From the IMG/VR virus record IMGVR_UViG_3300005843_000026, positions 1 to 34,148 of that record: DNA of 34,148 bases; one strand, given 5' to 3'. A program made the position numbers and the translations under genes. This stretch comes from a virus. Shown here piece after piece: positions 31,000 through 34,148 of the stretch (position 1 is its first letter; each line of letters begins with the position of its first letter). Below the pieces are notes generated by a model that searched no databases, was not told the DNA's origin, and saw only the letters and a list, made by a program, of their open reading frames with translations.

Positions 31000-31530
31000 A
31001 TGACTCGTCCGTACGCTGGTAGAACGCCCGAAGGCGAGGAGCGTCGTCTTGCCGCGCTCCGCGTCGCACTCCGATCCCCGGAAGCTCGCGCCAACGCCGC
31101 AGCTGCTGCGCGGCGTCGCTACGAGGATCCGGAGCAGAGACGAATCGCGTCGGAGCAACACGCAGACCAGATGCGCGACCCCGATTTCCGTCGACGTGGA
31201 GTCGAGGTGCGGCGTGTGAAGTGGGTAGGCCGCGAGAAGCCGAGCACGTGGCCTGAATACAAGACGTGGGCGCAGATGTGCTCTCGCTGCTCGAACCCGA
31301 AGGTCAAACAGTGGAAGGACTACGGCGGACGCGGGATCCGCGTCGCCGCGGAGTGGCGCGGGCGCGGCGGCTTCCTCCGGTTCATCGAGCACATTGGGCG
31401 GCGGTCGTCGCCGGAGCTGACCATCGAGCGGATCGACAACGACGGTCACTACGAGCCCGGCAACGTCCGTTGGGCGACGCGGAGCGAGCAGATGAGGAAC
31501 CGGCGTCCCGACGTCGGGACGCGCTCGTAG
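31000..31530 (+). CDS. homing endonuclease, NUMOD3-like + HNH (HEG3)
   Basis: The 176-aa product has an N-terminal Arg-rich DNA-binding part with NUMOD3-like SPEARANAAAAARRRYEDPE, then an HNH-family core: YKTWAQMCSRCSNPK (Cys94, Cys97), WKDYGGRGIRV, and TIERIDNDGHYEPGNVRWAT (residues 141-160) with EQMRNRR. TATGCT (30986-30991) ends eight bases before the ATG. The last codons run through a copy of the 20-bp palindrome and encode RPDVGTRS, so the resident sequence supplies the end and stop of the protein. The nuclease family call is firm; the fused C-terminus is odd. Confidence 0.88.
   Translation: MTRPYAGRTPEGEERRLAALRVALRSPEARANAAAAARRRYEDPEQRRIASEQHADQMRDPDFRRRGVEVRRVKWVGREKPSTWPEYKTWAQMCSRCSNPKVKQWKDYGGRGIRVAAEWRGRGGFLRFIEHIGRRSSPELTIERIDNDGHYEPGNVRWATRSEQMRNRRPDVGTRS
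31503..31522. repeat. 20-bp palindrome, copy 7 of 7
   Basis: Exact copy inside the last codons of the HNH gene (encodes RPDVGT), eight bases before its stop and 29 bases before the TAGTCT box of the gpI-like gene. Confidence 0.92.
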
Positions 31531-31551
31531 CGTCGCCGCGCCGCGGCCTGC

Positions 31552-31557
31552 TAGTCT
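31552..31557 (+). promoter_or_regulatory. -10 box TGC-TAGTCT, leaderless
   Basis: Ends six bases before GTG 31564 of the gpI-like gene. Confidence 0.62.
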
Positions 31558-31563
31558 CGCGCC

Positions 31564-33330
31564 GTGGCGGATACGACGACGCTGCAGCGGCGGCCGGGCA
31601 CGAACAGCCTGCGCGTCGTCCCGACCGGGTGGACGGCACCGGAGGGCACGCACGTCTTCGTGCTCGGCTCCGACGAGCCAGGCTACACGGGCCGCTTCCA
31701 GTCGGGCGACTACGTCTCGGTCGACCAGGACGGCGGGTGGGGCGACTCGTTCCACGTGCGCGTGAAGGCGCGGCTGCGCGGGCCGACGACCGTCCCGACC
31801 CCGACCGACGACTGGAAGTGGTCGGCGATCGGTCGCATCGGCTCCGAGGTCGCGTGGGCGATCGACCTGAAGCAGCCGCGCCACGTCGACGACCTCATCG
31901 ACCTCGCGTTCAACGTGACGGGCTACGTGCCCCCGCAGAACTTCAAGGTCTACCTGCAGCTCGTCGGGCCCGGGCCGGGGAACTACGCCGAGGCGGAGAT
32001 CCCGGCGGTCTACCTCGACGAGTGGACGTTCGACCCGACGGATGGGCTCTTCCTCACGAACCGCTCGCCGCAGCCGGGCGAGACGGGCGTCAACCGCGAC
32101 CTCGACGTGAACCTCGACGTGTCCGACACCGCGTCCGACATCGACGAGACGAACACGCAGATCTACGTGCAGGGCGTCCTCGCGTACGACGGGGCCGCCG
32201 GCGGCGCGCAGCCGGGCTTCGACGTGTCGCCGATCGCGCACCCGGTGCTCGCCGGCGTCTCGCGCTGGCGCATCAAGCGCACGCTGCACGACCTCTACCC
32301 GAGCGAGACGGTGGTCGAGGTCCGCGTCGTGTCGCGGAACCTCCTCGGCACGCACGTGCTCGACGAGACGTACAGCTACACGACGGCCGACGAGACGGCG
32401 CCCGTCGTGATCCAGGCGCAGTCGCGCGACCACAAGGTCGTGCGCGTCGTCTTCGACGAGCCCGTCGACGACTCGGCGCTCGAGCCGACCAGGTACGTCT
32501 TCGAGCGCCGCGAGGGCCCGAGCGTCGCGGTGACCGCGGTGAGCGTGGACCGCGTGACGTCGAGCGTGGTCGACGTGAACCTCGACGTGACGATCACGCG
32601 CGCGCTGCTCTACCGGCTCACCGTGACGGGCGTGCTCGACGTGCTCGGGAACGAGATCCTCGAGCCGGGCAGCAGCGTCGACTTCCGCGGCTACGAGTGC
32701 GCCTTCCCGGTCGAGCGCGACTTCGAGTTCTGGAAGATGCTCTCGCGCATCGCTCGCGACGAGGACGACGACGACACGCTCTTCCGCACCGCGAGCGTCG
32801 TGCAGGAGATCATCGACACGCTGCTCTGCGAGATCGACCGGTGGACCGACATCGTCGACGTGGACGTCGCGGCGGAGCGCTACGTCGACCACATGCTCAT
32901 CGGGCTCGGGAACCCGTTCGACTTCGACCTCGACCTCGAGGACAAGCGGCGGCTCGTCCGGACGCTCGTGCGCATCTACCAGCGCAAGGGCACGACGCTC
33001 GGCATCATCGACGTGGTCCGGTTCTTCCTCGGGCTCGAGGTGACCATCGACGAGTGGAACACGAGCACGGGGTGGATCCTCGGCGACTCGGAGCTCGGCG
33101 TCGACACGATCCTCGGGCCGAGCGACCAGCGCGCGCTCTACACGTTCGACGTCGTGAGCGTCGTGACGCTCACCGACGAGCAGCGCGACCGCATCCGCGA
33201 GCTGGTCGACTACATGAAGCCCGCGCACACCCACCTCGGCTCGATCATCGAGCCGACGCCGCCCGACGTGATCGACCACGTCGAGCTCGGGCTCTCCGAG
33301 CTCGGCGGCGACGAGTTCATGCTGCACTGA
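31564..33330 (+). CDS. gpI-like tail protein with inserted Ig-like domain
   Basis: The 588-aa product ends with the P2 gpI / phage tail family pattern: YVDHMLIGLGNPFDFDLDLE, YQRKGTTLGIIDVVRFFLG, WILGDSELGVDTILG and VDYMKPAHTHLGSI. The first 180 residues form a beta domain. A middle segment (about 180-380) holds Ig-like strands (SPQPGETGVNRDLDVNLDVS, APVVIQAQSRDHKVVRVVFD) typical of bacterial Ig-like domains. It joins baseplate wedges to fibres. TAGTCT (31552-31557) ends six bases before GTG 31564, predicting a leaderless mRNA. Confidence 0.87.
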   Translation: MADTTTLQRRPGTNSLRVVPTGWTAPEGTHVFVLGSDEPGYTGRFQSGDYVSVDQDGGWGDSFHVRVKARLRGPTTVPTPTDDWKWSAIGRIGSEVAWAIDLKQPRHVDDLIDLAFNVTGYVPPQNFKVYLQLVGPGPGNYAEAEIPAVYLDEWTFDPTDGLFLTNRSPQPGETGVNRDLDVNLDVSDTASDIDETNTQIYVQGVLAYDGAAGGAQPGFDVSPIAHPVLAGVSRWRIKRTLHDLYPSETVVEVRVVSRNLLGTHVLDETYSYTTADETAPVVIQAQSRDHKVVRVVFDEPVDDSALEPTRYVFERREGPSVAVTAVSVDRVTSSVVDVNLDVTITRALLYRLTVTGVLDVLGNEILEPGSSVDFRGYECAFPVERDFEFWKMLSRIARDEDDDDTLFRTASVVQEIIDTLLCEIDRWTDIVDVDVAAERYVDHMLIGLGNPFDFDLDLEDKRRLVRTLVRIYQRKGTTLGIIDVVRFFLGLEVTIDEWNTSTGWILGDSELGVDTILGPSDQRALYTFDVVSVVTLTDEQRDRIRELVDYMKPAHTHLGSIIEPTPPDVIDHVELGLSELGGDEFMLH

Positions 33331-33343
33331 GAGGAGCCTCCCC

Positions 33344-34148
33344 GTGGCGAACAGGCGCGACTACTACTTCCGGCAGAAGGTCACCGAGGCCGAGCTCGAC
33401 GCGGGCTTCGCGGAACTCGAGAACGCGGACCGCTCGATCATGGCGGACCTCGCGCTGATCGGCGTGGTCTACGGGCTCGCCATCTCGCAGGCGGGCTCGC
33501 CGAACCTCACCGTCACGGCGAGCGGCCCCGGCGCCGCGTACGACCAGACGGGGCAGCGGTGCGCCATCCCGAGCACGCAGACGGTGGATTGCTCCGTCGA
33601 CGAGAACGGGATCACGACCACGGTCACCACGCCCGGGAACTCGCGGAAGCTCTCCGTCTTCATCGAGTTCGACCGCGCGCTGACCGACCCGCGCATCGAC
33701 GGGAACTCCAACACCGTCTACTTCGTGCGCAGCGAGTCGTTCCAGCTGAACGTCGCGATGGGCGCCGAGGCCGTGTCGCCGACGCTGCCGCCGCTGCGCA
33801 GCGACCAGATCCTGCTCGCCGACATCACGCTCGTACAGGGGCAGACGCAGATCCTCACCGCGGACATCTCGACCGCGCGCCGGCAGTGGACGTTCAAGAC
33901 GACGAGCGGCCTGACCATCGGCGTCGGGACGCCGCTCGAGGCGATCCAGGCGCTCGCGACGTTCGCGGGCACGACGCTCGCGGGGCAGGGCGTGGGCACG
34001 TCGGGAGCTCGCTCCATCGGCGTTGAGCTGATCAGCGGCTCGCCCAACTCGACGACGGCGGGAACCCTCGTCAACGTCCTGAACCAGCTCCTCTCGCAGA
34101 TCAACGCGCACCTCAACGACACCGTCGACGCGCACCTCGCGACGGCGA
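33344..34148 (+). CDS. fibre-like tail protein, 5' part (runs off the window)
   Basis: The frame from GTG 33344 is open to the last base (268 codons). GAGGAG eight bases upstream is the Shine-Dalgarno. The product begins ANRRDYYFRQKVTEAELDAG, followed by GLIGVVYG-type strands (ALIGVVYGLAISQAGSPNLT), DRALTDPRIDGNSNTVYFVR and RSDQILLADITLVQGQTQIL, then helical heptads ending INAHLNDTVDAHLATA. This matches fibre or baseplate-periphery proteins placed after gpI in related myoviruses. The C-terminus, probably the receptor-binding end, is beyond the window. Confidence 0.75.
   Translation, partial: MANRRDYYFRQKVTEAELDAGFAELENADRSIMADLALIGVVYGLAISQAGSPNLTVTASGPGAAYDQTGQRCAIPSTQTVDCSVDENGITTTVTTPGNSRKLSVFIEFDRALTDPRIDGNSNTVYFVRSESFQLNVAMGAEAVSPTLPPLRSDQILLADITLVQGQTQILTADISTARRQWTFKTTSGLTIGVGTPLEAIQALATFAGTTLAGQGVGTSGARSIGVELISGSPNSTTAGTLVNVLNQLLSQINAHLNDTVDAHLATA

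Noticed and set aside
1-34148. tRNA genes or CRISPR arrays
   Set aside because: I saw no cloverleaf-like sequence and no regularly spaced direct repeats; the only widespread repeat is the 20-bp palindrome.

Overview
This window is a block of virion genes from a tailed phage or prophage with a contractile (myovirus-type) tail. It is very GC-rich, with strong G/C at third codon positions. Every recognisable structural gene lies on the + strand. From left to right: seven small genes (1-2116); PBSX-type portal (2156-4177); SPP1 gp7/Mu gpF-type head morphogenesis protein (4181-5254); a capsid maturation cluster of two Ala/Pro-rich scaffold-like proteins around an XkdF-type protease (5755-8770); HK97-fold major capsid protein and a likely decoration protein (8807-10182); connector and tail-completion genes (11775-15395); tail sheath and tube (15933-18704); tail assembly chaperone with a -1 frameshift extension (18833-19851); tape measure (20477-23092); baseplate hub, LysM, spike and wedge genes (23097-27142); baseplate J (27826-29340); repeat-rich and concanavalin-like tail proteins; gpI-like protein (31564-33330); and a fibre-like protein that runs off the right edge. 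I see no terminase, integrase, lysis, replication, tRNA or CRISPR genes. The host cannot be fixed from this window. The base composition and TANNNT -10 boxes would suit a high-GC bacterium such as a myxobacterium or actinomycete; this is inference.

Three homing endonuclease genes (HEGs) sit at gene borders: a NUMOD4/HNH gene on the - strand before the tape measure, a LAGLIDADG gene before baseplate J, and a NUMOD3/HNH gene before the gpI-like gene. Beside each one, the edge of the neighbouring structural gene uses synonymous or AT-rich codons unlike the rest of the window. The clearest case is the LAGLIDADG gene. It has taken over the promoter, start codon and first ten codons of baseplate J. 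Baseplate J restarts at its 3' end from a second, recoded copy of the same N-terminus (MPLLGPSTD). The HEG's last codons provide the Shine-Dalgarno and a TGATG stop/start overlap. It looks like a mobile element that repairs the gene it interrupts and at the same time destroys its own target site.

Regulation is also unusual. Instead of one late operon, about 16 short TANNNT elements (often TGC-TANNNT) are scattered through the block. In 12 of them the element ends 6-8 nt before an ATG or GTG, which predicts leaderless mRNAs. A perfect 20-bp palindrome, GCGTCCCGACGTCGGGACGC, occurs seven times with no mismatch, always at gene ends. It could be an operator/stoperator-like protein site or a transcription boundary. 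Several long GC hairpins also punctuate the late genes.
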